A DNA stretch of 64,000 nt from DAOTXL01 sp034435455 (lineage in GTDB: Bacteria; Chloroflexota; Anaerolineae; JAAYZQ01), in NCBI GenBank assembly GCA_034435455.1, contig DAOTXL010000108.1, positions 16,838 to 80,837 on the forward strand, in the 5' to 3' direction. Positions 44,481-52,673 of this stretch are shown in pieces. The notes below the pieces were generated by a model. It did not search any database. It was given only the letters and a program-made list of their open reading frames with translations, and had not been told where the DNA came from. Positions within the stretch are counted from its first letter, which is position 1; every line of letters begins with the position of its first letter. A program made the translations under genes and the position numbers.

Positions 44481-46346
44481 TCAGGCAGCGGGTGGCAGGG
44501 ATTCCAGCCCCAGGGTCGCCAGCCGTTCTGCTGTCGGCACGCCCTGGGGGGTCCAGCCACGGACGCGGTAATAGTCGGCCAGCATGGCCTTCAGGTCGGG
44601 GAGCACGCCCGCTGCACCGCCCGAGGGCCGGGGTTCCTCCAGGAAGCGGCGGGGCAGGGTGTCATCGGCAGCGGTGACGCCCAGGCGCAGGTTGATCAGC
44701 CGTTTGAGGTTAAACAGGCGCTCACCGGTGGTCAGCAGGTCGGCGGCGGTCCAGCCCCAGCCCAGGGCCGCATTGATCAGGTCGGCCACATCCTGGGGCG
44801 TGACCCTGCCCTTGGCGATGAATTTGCACAGGCCCAGCGGGTTATAGACGGCCATGTAGTTCTGGAAATCCACGGCCACCTGCCCCTTGCCGCTGCTGTC
44901 GTGATCGTCGAACGAGTCAGGGTCCGGGTCGTACCAGCCGGGAAAGCGGACGCCGTAGCCCAGCCAGTAAGAGATGGCTTCCAGGTGACAGGCTCCCCGG
45001 TTGGCGGTGGCATAGTTGGCCGCCATGCTGACGAAGGCGCGGGGATCGTGGTAGGGTACCTCCATCCCCTTGACGTGGATGGCGAACGCTTCGGCTTCTG
45101 GTCCCAGGCGCGCCGCCGCGGCCCGCACCCCGTCGGCCAGCAACGCGCCGATGCCTTCCCGGTGGGCAATGGCGTGGATGGCGTCAATCATCGCCCCGGC
45201 GTTGCCCCAGGTCAGTTCCAGGCTGCCGGTATCTGCCGGCGAGATCAGCCCTTTCTCCAAGGCCTCCATGGCAAAGGCCAGGGCCGAGGAGGTGCTGATG
45301 GTGTCCAGTCCGTAGCGGTTGCACAGGTCGTTCATGGCGGCAATGGCGTTCAGGTCATCGCACAGACAGTTGCCCCCAAAGCCGGCCAACGTCTCATACT
45401 CCGGGCCGTGGCCGCGGACGCCGGCATAGGGGCCGTCCTCGATCTGCACCGCCTTGCCGCAGCCGATGGGACAGGCAAAGCAGTGGGTGTGCCGCTGAAA
45501 GATCGTCTCGGCGATGCGCTGGCCTGAAATGCGCGCTGCCTCTTCTTTCCAACTGCCCAGCGTCCAGTTTTTCAGGGGCAGGTCGCCCGTCAACTCGGTG
45601 GCAGGTACGCCCCCTGCCGTGCCGAATTGCGACATGCCCACCGAGTTCTGTTGGATGAACCGGTTGATCCTCCGGACGAACTCGCGGAAGCCCTGGGCGT
45701 CGGCATACTGGGGCCGGTGGGTGCCGCGCACGGCGATCGCTTTCAGGTTTTTGGAACCCAGCAGCGCCCCCATCCCACCCCGGCCGGCAGTGCGGGCATG
45801 TTCCTGCCCGCCCTGCATGATGTTGGCCAGGCGGACCAGCTTTTCGCCGGCCGGGCCGATGCAGGCCACCTGGGCCTGGGGGTCGGTCTCGGCGCGGATG
45901 CGGTCAACCGTCTCAAAGTGGTCCCGGCCCCACAGGTGGTCGGCGGGGCGGATTTCCACCTGGCCATCGTGGAGCCAGAGATAGACCGGCCGGGCGGCCC
46001 GCCCGGTGATGATCAGCCCGTCCAGGAGGGCATGGCGCAGTTCCGCGCCCCAATGCCCGCCCATGTTGGCCTCGTTCCAGATGCCCGTCAGGGGCGAGCG
46101 GCCGCACCAGGAGCTGCGGCAGCCGGTGGGGGCGAAGGTGCCGGTCAGCAATCCGGTGAAGGCCAGCAGGGGGCTGGCCGGGTGCAGGGGGTCGAGGCGG
46201 GGGTCCATTTCGGCATAGAAGACCCGGGCTGCCAGGCCGCTGCCCAGCAAGTAGTGGCGCACCATCGGCTCCTCAATCGGCTCGATGTGGTGCAGGCCGG
46301 TGGTGAGATCGACCCGCAACAGCCTGCCTGCATATACGTAGGTCAT
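44481..46346 (-). CDS. Aldehyde:ferredoxin oxidoreductase (tungsten/molybdopterin)
   Basis: Oxidises aldehydes to acids with ferredoxin. The 621 residues show the N-terminal VDLTTG, GRSPLTGIWNEANMGG, RAGGRGGMGALLGSKNLKA-type region (here RTAGRGGMGALLGSKN), the cluster ligands HCFACPIGC, and a later Cys in NPLGLCKF for the fourth ligand. The ATG at 46346 follows GAGGAGG. It lies directly downstream of the ribosomal cluster, with a hairpin between. Confidence 0.9.
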   Translation of the reverse strand: MTYVYAGRLLRVDLTTGLHHIEPIEEPMVRHYLLGSGLAARVFYAEMDPRLDPLHPASPLLAFTGLLTGTFAPTGCRSSWCGRSPLTGIWNEANMGGHWGAELRHALLDGLIITGRAARPVYLWLHDGQVEIRPADHLWGRDHFETVDRIRAETDPQAQVACIGPAGEKLVRLANIMQGGQEHARTAGRGGMGALLGSKNLKAIAVRGTHRPQYADAQGFREFVRRINRFIQQNSVGMSQFGTAGGVPATELTGDLPLKNWTLGSWKEEAARISGQRIAETIFQRHTHCFACPIGCGKAVQIEDGPYAGVRGHGPEYETLAGFGGNCLCDDLNAIAAMNDLCNRYGLDTISTSSALAFAMEALEKGLISPADTGSLELTWGNAGAMIDAIHAIAHREGIGALLADGVRAAAARLGPEAEAFAIHVKGMEVPYHDPRAFVSMAANYATANRGACHLEAISYWLGYGVRFPGWYDPDPDSFDDHDSSGKGQVAVDFQNYMAVYNPLGLCKFIAKGRVTPQDVADLINAALGWGWTAADLLTTGERLFNLKRLINLRLGVTAADDTLPRRFLEEPRPSGGAAGVLPDLKAMLADYYRVRGWTPQGVPTAERLATLGLESLPPAA

Positions 46347-46380
46347 CGCTGGCCTCCTCGCTTTTGTGCCTGGCAACGGT

Positions 46381-46413
46381 CCTCCCGCAGGCCGGTTTCA
46401 AGCCTGCGGGAGG
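46381..46413. repeat. Perfect 12-bp-stem hairpin between rpsI and AOR
   Basis: CCTCCCGCAGGC (46381-46392) and GCCTGCGGGAGG (46402-46413) with a 9-nt loop. There is no T-run on either side, so it is a weak terminator or a REP-like element; it marks the end of the ribosomal gene cluster. Confidence 0.75.
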
Positions 46414-46431
46414 ATGAGCAATGGCCGGCCT

Positions 46432-46830
46432 CTAACGCTTGGTGTACTGCGGCGCTTTTCTGGCTCGCTTGAGGCCTGCTTTCTTGCGCTCCTTCTCACG
46501 CGGATCGCGGGTCAGGAGGCCGGCCCGGCGTAGCACCGTCCGCAGGTTGGGGTCGGTCTGCACCAGGGCCCGGGCCACCCCGTGCCGGACTGCCTGGGCC
46601 TGGCCGGTGATACCGCCGCCGTTGACCAGCACCGACAGGTTATAGCGGTTCTCGGTGTCGGTCAGCCGGAGCGGGGCCAGCACGTCCAACCGGTCCTGGG
46701 GCCGGACAAAGTATTCTGCCAGGTCCTTCTCGTTGATGACGATCTGGCCGTCGCCAGGGTAGAGCCGCACCCGGGCAACGGCCCGTTTGCGGCGGCCTAT
46801 CCCTTCATAGTAGCGCACCTGGTCGGACAT
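46432..46830 (-). CDS. rpsI: Ribosomal protein S9
   Basis: 132 residues of the small subunit. GIGRRKRAVARVRL at the N-terminus and NGGGITGQAQAVRHGVARAL are diagnostic. The conserved C-terminal tail that reaches the P-site tRNA is present as RKAPQYTKR, where most bacteria have RRxRQFSKR. ATG after AAAGGAGAACC. Last ribosomal gene of the run, paired with rplM. Confidence 0.95.
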   Translation of the reverse strand: MSDQVRYYEGIGRRKRAVARVRLYPGDGQIVINEKDLAEYFVRPQDRLDVLAPLRLTDTENRYNLSVLVNGGGITGQAQAVRHGVARALVQTDPNLRTVLRRAGLLTRDPREKERKKAGLKRARKAPQYTKR

Positions 46831-46842
46831 GGTTCTCCTTTC

Positions 46843-47271
46843 CTACAGGTCCAATGGCCTGGGCTGCTGCGCCTGGTGCGGGTGTGCCTCACCGGCGTAC
46901 ACCTTGAGCTTTTTGATCATCTGCCGCCCCAGCTTGTTTTTGGGCAGCATCCCCTTGACTGCCGCCTGGATCACCCGTTCCGGGTGCCTGTCCAGTTGAT
47001 CGCGCAGGCTGATGCTGGAGATGCCCCCTGGATACCCGGAATGGCGGTAGTAGAATTTTTGATCCAGTTTGCGGCCGGTCACCTGCACCTTGTCCGCATT
47101 GATGACGATGACGAAATCGCCGCAGTCCAGGTGAGGGGTGTAGATCGGCTTGTGTTTGCCTTTGAGGATCGGCGCGATCCTGGCCGCCAGCCGACCCAGG
47201 GTCTGGCCTTTCGCATCCACCACGTACCACCTGCGCTCAACCTCTTCTTTTTTTGCCGTTAAAGTTCTCAC
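46843..47271 (-). CDS. rplM: Ribosomal protein L13
   Basis: 142 residues; RRWYVVDAKGQTLGRLAARIA, HLDCGDFVIVINADKV and AVKGMLPKNKLGRQM are diagnostic. The start is GTG at 47271, seven bases after GGAG and overlapping the truA stop in GTGA, which shows coupling. Followed by rpsI after 12 bp. Confidence 0.95.
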   Translation of the reverse strand: MRTLTAKKEEVERRWYVVDAKGQTLGRLAARIAPILKGKHKPIYTPHLDCGDFVIVINADKVQVTGRKLDQKFYYRHSGYPGGISSISLRDQLDRHPERVIQAAVKGMLPKNKLGRQMIKKLKVYAGEAHPHQAQQPRPLDL

Positions 47272-48050
47272 TGCACAACTCCTCCCCACGTGGGGTAATT
47301 CACCCCTATCAGGCACAGGCCATGAGCCGGAGCCAGGTGTTTGACCTGGCTGCGATCCCGGCTGTGCAAGATTGCTTCAAACTCTTCGGGCGACATCTGC
47401 CCCGAACCCACCGCTACCAGGGTACCGACGATGCTGCGCACCATTCGGTGGAGAAAAGCGTTGGCCTCGGTGTCGAAGGTGAGCAACGGTCTCTGCTCCT
47501 GCCATTCGGCCCGCAGCACGGTGCGCACGGTGCTTTCCCCCTGCGGGGGTTGTCCAAAGGCCGCAAAGTCGTGAGTTCCTACCAGGCAACGGCTCGCCTC
47601 AGCCATGCGGCCCACCTCCAGCTCCTGGGCAATATGCCAGGCGGTCCGCCGGACCAGCGGCGAAGGCCAGGGCCGGTTGAGCACCGTGTAACGGTAGGTC
47701 CGGCTGATGGCCGTGAAGCGGGGGTGGAACCCCTGGGGTGCCGGGCCTATCTCCAGGACGGCCACGTCGGCGGGCAGCAGGGCATTGAGGGCCCGTTGGA
47801 GCTCGAGCAGGCTGTGCTGCCAGCTCACCTGGAAGCCGATCACCTGGCCCTGGGCGTGGACCCCCCGATCGGTCCGGCCGGCCCCGATCACCCGGGTGGG
47901 CCTGCCGGTGAGGGCCTGGAGGACCCGCTCGATCTCCCCCTGCACCGTCCTTTCGCCCGCCTGGACCTGGAAGCCGAAAAAATCTGTGCCGTCGTACTCG
48001 ATCCGGGCCCACAGCCTGTCCCCTTCACCCTGACCTTCGACCGAGCTCAC
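47268..48050 (-). CDS. truA: tRNA pseudouridine(38-40) synthase
   Basis: 260 residues. The catalytic aspartate is Asp61 in GAGRTDRGVHAQGQV; RTYRYTVLNRPWPSP and DTEANAFLHRMVRSIVGTL are conserved. GTG start at 48050. It sits between rplQ and rplM, its common place in bacteria. Confidence 0.93.
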   Translation of the reverse strand: MSSVEGQGEGDRLWARIEYDGTDFFGFQVQAGERTVQGEIERVLQALTGRPTRVIGAGRTDRGVHAQGQVIGFQVSWQHSLLELQRALNALLPADVAVLEIGPAPQGFHPRFTAISRTYRYTVLNRPWPSPLVRRTAWHIAQELEVGRMAEASRCLVGTHDFAAFGQPPQGESTVRTVLRAEWQEQRPLLTFDTEANAFLHRMVRSIVGTLVAVGSGQMSPEEFEAILHSRDRSQVKHLAPAHGLCLIGVNYPTWGGVVQ

Positions 48051-48065
48051 GCCACGGCCTCGCCT

Positions 48066-48563
48066 TTACTCCACCAGTTCCAGTTTGGCCATCGGGGCGG
48101 CGTCGCCCCGGCGCATCCCCAGTTTGAACAGGCGCACATAGCCGCCGGGGCGGTCTTCAAAGCGCGGCGCAATCTCCTCCACCAACTTGTGGGCGATCTG
48201 CTTATCGGTCAGGGCGGCCAACACCTGCCGTCTGGCGTGCAGAGCCATCTGCTGGGCCATCTGTTCCAACGCTTCTTCCTCGTCCCGGTCGGCCAGTTCG
48301 ATCAACTGCCCGGCCCGCCTGGGGTTGAACCAGGCCGATAGTTTCTGCACATCGCGCTGCCTGGCCAGGTCCATCAACCGATCTGCCCGTGCCTTGCGTG
48401 CTTTGGTCACCAGCCGTTCGGCCAGGGGGCGGATGGCCCGGGCTTTGGCCTCCGTTGTCGTGATCTGCTCGTGGCGGAAAAGTTCGGTCATCAGGTTGCG
48501 ATACAACGCTTGCCGATGGCCGGACGACCGCTTCAAGTGGCGACCTGCTTTCCGATGTCTCAT
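48066..48563 (-). CDS. rplQ: Ribosomal protein L17 with internal insertion
   Basis: 165 residues. The ends are normal (MRHRKAGRHLKRSSGHRQAL; GGYVRLFKLGMRRGDAAPMA), but about 45-50 residues (roughly 66-115, with LSAWFNPRRAGQLIELADRD and an acidic/Gln helix) are inserted compared with E. coli L17. The insertion may be lineage-specific. Follows rpoA by 15 bp. Confidence 0.93.
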   Translation of the reverse strand: MRHRKAGRHLKRSSGHRQALYRNLMTELFRHEQITTTEAKARAIRPLAERLVTKARKARADRLMDLARQRDVQKLSAWFNPRRAGQLIELADRDEEEALEQMAQQMALHARRQVLAALTDKQIAHKLVEEIAPRFEDRPGGYVRLFKLGMRRGDAAPMAKLELVE

Positions 48564-48578
48564 CTCTTTTCCAACCCT

Positions 48579-49547
48579 CTATTCAACCGGCAATGGCCAA
48601 AAGCCTTTGGCTCCCAGCTTTTCTTTCAGTTCGTCCAGGGACTTTTGACCAAAGTTGCGAATGGCCAGGAGTTCATTCTCATCCCGTTCCAGCTTTTCGA
48701 TGACCTCCCCGACCCTGGTGATGCCGGCCCGTTTCAGGCAATTAAAGGCCCGCACCGATAGTTCCAGTTCCTCGATGCTGGCCTCGGCAATCCGTTCCGG
48801 AATCCACTCCCTCTTGACCTCTGGCTCCAGTTCCAGCTTGACCTGCCCGAACTCGGCGATGGGGGCCAGGTGTCTGGCCAGGATCTGGGCGGCCGTGCTC
48901 AACGCTTCTGCGGGTGCCAGGGTGCCGTCGGTCCAGACATCCATGATCAGGCGGTCAAAGTTGCTGAACTGTCCGATCCGGGTCTGTTCGATCTTGTAGC
49001 TCACCTTGCGGACAGGGCTAAAGACCGCGTCGGTTGGGATTTCGGCCACGGGCAGCTTGCCCCGTTCCTCGGCCGGTGAGTAGCCTCGCCCCCGGCTGAC
49101 GGTCATCTCCATCTCCAGCTCGGCCTCGGCCGAATCGGTGGTCAGGAGGTAGGTTTCAGGATTGACGACCTCTACATAGGGTGGGCAGAGGAGGTCTCCT
49201 GCGGTAACCACCCCTTCGCCGCGCACTTCCAGGTGCAGCCGCGCTGTCTCTTCCTCGTCATCGGTGAACTTGAAGCGCACCTGTTTCAAGTTAAGGAGCA
49301 GGCTGGTCATATCCTCGCGCACGTGGGGGATGGTCGAGAACTCGTGGTGAATCCCCCGCACCAGGACCGACGTGATGGCTGCCCCCTCCAACGACGCGAG
49401 CAAGACCCGGCGCAGTGCATTCCCTATCGTGATCCCATAGCCGCTCTCCATTGGGCCGATGATAAAGCGGCCATGGTTCCTGGCCTGAAACTCGGCTTCG
49501 ATTTTGGGCAAGACCAGATTTACCAAACTGCACCCCCTTGCATACAC
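48579..49547 (-). CDS. rpoA: RNA polymerase alpha subunit
   Basis: 322 residues with the N-terminal assembly domain (FIIGPMESGYGITIGNALRR, LLASLEGAAITSV) and the C-terminal DNA-binding domain (ELELSVRAFNCLKRAGI, LLAIRNFGQKSLDELKEKL; each within family norm). The start is ATG at 49547; a TTG at 49526 after AAGGGGGTG is an alternative. Confidence 0.94.
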   Translation of the reverse strand: MYARGCSLVNLVLPKIEAEFQARNHGRFIIGPMESGYGITIGNALRRVLLASLEGAAITSVLVRGIHHEFSTIPHVREDMTSLLLNLKQVRFKFTDDEEETARLHLEVRGEGVVTAGDLLCPPYVEVVNPETYLLTTDSAEAELEMEMTVSRGRGYSPAEERGKLPVAEIPTDAVFSPVRKVSYKIEQTRIGQFSNFDRLIMDVWTDGTLAPAEALSTAAQILARHLAPIAEFGQVKLELEPEVKREWIPERIAEASIEELELSVRAFNCLKRAGITRVGEVIEKLERDENELLAIRNFGQKSLDELKEKLGAKGFWPLPVE

Positions 49548-49591
49548 CCTGCCCGGTAGACGGCCGCCGCCGCCGTGGGCGAAGGGCAGGT

Positions 49592-50227
49592 CTAGCGGCT
49601 ATAGTACTCGACGATCAACTGCTCGGTGATGCTGATGTCTATGTCTTTCCGCTCGGGCAAGGCCATCACCCGCCCCGACAGGTTTTCCTCATCCCGGCTC
49701 AACCACTCGGGCACCGCCCGGTGCTGAAGGTCTTGAGCCAGTTCCTTAAAATACCTCTTCTGCCGGCTGCCGGCGCGCACCGCCACCACGTCCCCCGGCT
49801 CCACCCGATAGGAGGGGATGTCAACCTTGAGGCCGTTCACCTCCATGTGGCCGTGGCGCACCAACTGCCGTGCCTGGGGCCGCGAGGCGGCAAAGCCCAG
49901 GCGATAGACCACGTTATCCAGGCGGCTCTCCAGCATGATCAGCAGGTTCAAACCGGTCAGCCCCCGCCGCCGCTCTGCTTCGCGGAAGTAGCGGCGGAAC
50001 TGCCGTTCGAACAGGCCATAGGCCCGGCGGGCTTTTTGCTTGGCCCGCAGTTGCAGCCCATAGTCCGATGCCTTCTTGCGGAACTGCGCCTCCTGGCCAT
50101 GGGAACCAGGGGCATAGGGTCGCCGCTCGAAAGCGCACTTGGAGGAGGCGCATCGCTCCCCCTTCAAAAACAGCTTTTCCCCCTCACGGCGGCAGAGTTT
50201 GCATACCGAACCTTTATATTTTGCCAT
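49592..50227 (-). CDS. rpsD: Ribosomal protein S4, zinc-binding form
   Basis: 211 residues. The N-terminus has a Cys4 site (CKLC ... CASSKC, positions 9, 12, 26 and 31). YGLFERQFRRYF and the S4 domain SRPQARQLVRHGHMEVNG follow. ATG after GGGGAGGTGG. Confidence 0.95.
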   Translation of the reverse strand: MAKYKGSVCKLCRREGEKLFLKGERCASSKCAFERRPYAPGSHGQEAQFRKKASDYGLQLRAKQKARRAYGLFERQFRRYFREAERRRGLTGLNLLIMLESRLDNVVYRLGFAASRPQARQLVRHGHMEVNGLKVDIPSYRVEPGDVVAVRAGSRQKRYFKELAQDLQHRAVPEWLSRDEENLSGRVMALPERKDIDISITEQLIVEYYSR

Positions 50228-50272
50228 TCCACCTCCCCTTGCCGGGCAATAACCGATCGGCCAACGTCCCGC

Positions 50273-50674
50273 TTACACCCTTCGTTTCTTGGGCGGGCGG
50301 CAGCCGTTGTGCGGAATAGGGGTCACGTCGGTGATCGAGCGGACCACCAGGCCGGCGGCCTGTAGCGAACGGATCGCCGCCTCGCGGCCGGGACCAGGCC
50401 CCTTAATATAGACATCCACCTCCCGCATGCCATTATCCTGGGCCATCCGGGCTGCTTGCTGCGCCGCAATCTGCGCGGCGTAGGGTGTGCTCTTGCGCGA
50501 CCCCTTGAACCCTGCCGTCCCGGCGCTGGACCAGCCGAGGGCGTTGCCATGCGGATCGGCAATGGTGATGATTGTGTTATTGAAGGAAGCCAGAATGTGG
50601 GCCTGTCCCCGGGGAATGACCCGCCGTTCCTTGCGGGGTCCCCGGCCTGGCCTCCGTTGCTTTGTCCGTCCCAT
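50273..50674 (-). CDS. rpsK: Ribosomal protein S11
   Basis: 133 residues; GQAHILASFNNTIITIADPHG and the C-terminal TDVTPIPHNGCRPPKKRRV (split motifs) are diagnostic. Lies between rpsM and rpsD as usual. Confidence 0.95.
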   Translation of the reverse strand: MGRTKQRRPGRGPRKERRVIPRGQAHILASFNNTIITIADPHGNALGWSSAGTAGFKGSRKSTPYAAQIAAQQAARMAQDNGMREVDVYIKGPGPGREAAIRSLQAAGLVVRSITDVTPIPHNGCRPPKKRRV

Positions 50675-50707
50675 CCTACCTCCTGTCAGCTATCGGCTCT
50701 ATGCCCA

Positions 50708-51091
50708 CTACTTCTTGGCCCGGGAGCGGCGCTTGCCGGCCACCGTCTTGCGGGCGCCACGCTTCTGACGGGCATTGGTGCGGGTTCGCTGTCCATGCAC
50801 CGGCAGGTTTTTCCGGTGGCGGATGCCCCGATAGCAGCCGATCTCCTGCAGACGCTTGATGTTCATCGCCACTTCGCGCCGCAGGTCCCCTTCTACCCGG
50901 TAGTTCCGGTCTATGATCTCGCGGAGTTTGGCCACCTCGGCTTCGGCCAGGTCTTTGACCCGGACGTCAGGGTTGATCTCGGCCTGCTCCAGAATTTTCC
51001 GGCTGGTCGTCCGACCGATGCCGTAGATGTAGGTCAGCGACACCTCGACCCGTTTGTCTCTGGGCAGGTCCACGCCGGCAATACGTGCCAT
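50708..51091 (-). CDS. rpsM: Ribosomal protein S13
   Basis: 127 residues starting MARIAGVDLPRDKRVEV, with YIYGIGRTTSRKIL and the C-terminal GQRTRTNARQKRG. The ATG at 51091 follows AAAGGAGGAACG; the open frame upstream overlaps rpmJ and is not coding. Confidence 0.95.
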   Translation of the reverse strand: MARIAGVDLPRDKRVEVSLTYIYGIGRTTSRKILEQAEINPDVRVKDLAEAEVAKLREIIDRNYRVEGDLRREVAMNIKRLQEIGCYRGIRHRKNLPVHGQRTRTNARQKRGARKTVAGKRRSRAKK

Positions 51092-51102
51092 CGTTCCTCC
51101 TT

Positions 51103-51216
51103 TTATCCTTGCCGTTGCTTGTGTTTCGGATTGGTGCAGATCACTCGCACCACGCCGCGCCGCTTGATGATTTTGCACTTTTCACAACGTCGTTTGACAG
51201 ATGGTTTGACCTTCAT
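51103..51216 (-). CDS. rpmJ: Ribosomal protein L36, zinc-binding form
   Basis: A 37-residue protein: MKVKPSVKRRCEKCKIIKRR, then GVVRVICTNPKHKQRQG. The Cys11, Cys14, Cys27 and His32 zinc ligands are present. The ATG at 51216 has GAGGTAGAGG upstream. It follows map by 19 bp, leaving no room for infA between them. Confidence 0.95.
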   Translation of the reverse strand: MKVKPSVKRRCEKCKIIKRRGVVRVICTNPKHKQRQG

Positions 51217-51235
51217 CCTCTACCTCCCCGGCCTG

Positions 51236-51988
51236 CTACAGCCTGGTCAGAATCTCCGGGCCATTTTGAGTAACGGCCACCGTATGCTCGAAATGGGCTG
51301 ACCGTTTGCCATCGGCCGTTACCACCGTCCAGTGGTCGGCCAGCACGCGGGTCTGCCAGCCTCCCGCATTGACCATCGGCTCCAGGGCAAAGGTCATGCC
51401 CGGCCGCAAGCGGAAGCGCCCCGTTTTCGGATCGTAAAAGTTGGGGATCTGCGGGTCTTCGTGCATCTGCCGGCCAATCCCGTGGCCGGTATACTCCCGT
51501 ACCACCGAATACCCCTGACTTTCCACATAGCTCTGAATGGCCCTGGAAATGTCCGTTGTCCAGTTGCCGGCCTGCGCGGCTTCGATGCCGATGCGCAGCG
51601 ATTCCCGGGTCACCTCGATCAACCGCCGGCTGGCGGCGTCGATCTGGCCTACCGGCAGGGTAATGGCCGCGTCGCCATGATACCCTTTGTAGATGACGCC
51701 CACGTCTATGCCAACAATATCCCCTTCCTGGAGCACCCGCGCCCCTGGAATGCCGTGCACCACCTCTTCGTTGACCGAGGTGCACACCATGGCCGGGAAC
51801 CCCCGGTAGCCCTTGAAGGAGGGGATCGCTCCATACCTGCCGATGATGATCTCGGCCGCGATGGCCTCCAGATCGGCAGTGGTCATCCCCGGCGCAATCA
51901 CCTCCTCCATCCGGGCGAGCACCTGGGCGACGATCTGGCCTGCCTGGCGCATCAGGCTCAGTTCGTGCGCAGACTTGAGTGTGATCAT
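51236..51988 (-). CDS. map: Methionine aminopeptidase, type I
   Basis: Removes the initiator Met from new proteins. 250 residues with the metal-binding set: GIDVGVIYKGYHGDAAIT (two Asp), YTGHGIGRQMHEDPQIPN (His), and FALEPMVN (Glu). The start overlaps the adk stop by 4 bp. Confidence 0.94.
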   Translation of the reverse strand: MITLKSAHELSLMRQAGQIVAQVLARMEEVIAPGMTTADLEAIAAEIIIGRYGAIPSFKGYRGFPAMVCTSVNEEVVHGIPGARVLQEGDIVGIDVGVIYKGYHGDAAITLPVGQIDAASRRLIEVTRESLRIGIEAAQAGNWTTDISRAIQSYVESQGYSVVREYTGHGIGRQMHEDPQIPNFYDPKTGRFRLRPGMTFALEPMVNAGGWQTRVLADHWTVVTADGKRSAHFEHTVAVTQNGPEILTRL

Positions 51989-52647
51989 CTTCTCTGGACG
52001 ATTTCCAGGAGCTCTGCCTGGATCTCGTCAATCCCGCGCTGGCCATCCACCTCGACCAACAGGCCCTTCTCCCGGTAATAGCCGATGAGCGGGGCCGTTT
52101 GCTCAAAGTAGACCTGGATGCGGTGTTTCTGGGTCTCGGGCGTATCATCGGCCCGTTGATAGAGTTCTCCGCCGCACCTGTCGCACACGCCGGCCTGCTG
52201 GGGTGGGCTGAAAAGCTGGTGGTACATGGCCCCACAGACCTTGCAGGTCCAGCGGCCGGCCAGGCGGGCCAGCAGCACCTCCTCCGGTACCTTGATATAG
52301 GGCACTACGGCCAGCCTGCCCCCCATCTCGGCCAGCAACGCTTCCAGCGCCTCGGCCTGGGCCACGGTCCGCGGAAAGCCGTCAAAAATGGCTCCGCCGG
52401 CGCAATCGGGCTGCTGCAGCCGCTGGCGGACCATGCCCACCGTCACCTCATCGGGCACCAGTTCTCCGCGCTCCATGTAGCCCCGGGCCAGCAGGCCCAA
52501 CCGGGTCTCGTTTTTCAGGTTCTCGCGGAACAGGTCGCCGGTGGACACCTGGGGAATTCCCAGGGCCCTGGACAGGCGCTCTGCCTGGGTGCCCTTGCCG
52601 GCCCCCGGCCCACCAAGAAGCACCAGGTACACCGCAGCGGATGGCAT
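51985..52647 (-). CDS. adk: Adenylate kinase with zinc-binding LID
   Basis: Interconverts AMP+ATP and 2 ADP. 220 residues; P-loop LGGPGAGKGTQ, FDGFPRTVAQAEAL, and a LID with CKVC ... CDRC (four Cys, zinc). The ATG at 52647 follows GAGGAGAACC; an in-frame codon at 52665 is less likely. Confidence 0.95.
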   Translation of the reverse strand: MPSAAVYLVLLGGPGAGKGTQAERLSRALGIPQVSTGDLFRENLKNETRLGLLARGYMERGELVPDEVTVGMVRQRLQQPDCAGGAIFDGFPRTVAQAEALEALLAEMGGRLAVVPYIKVPEEVLLARLAGRWTCKVCGAMYHQLFSPPQQAGVCDRCGGELYQRADDTPETQKHRIQVYFEQTAPLIGYYREKGLLVEVDGQRGIDEIQAELLEIVQRR

Positions 52648-52673
52648 GGTTCTCCTCTGAGTCACGTAAAACG

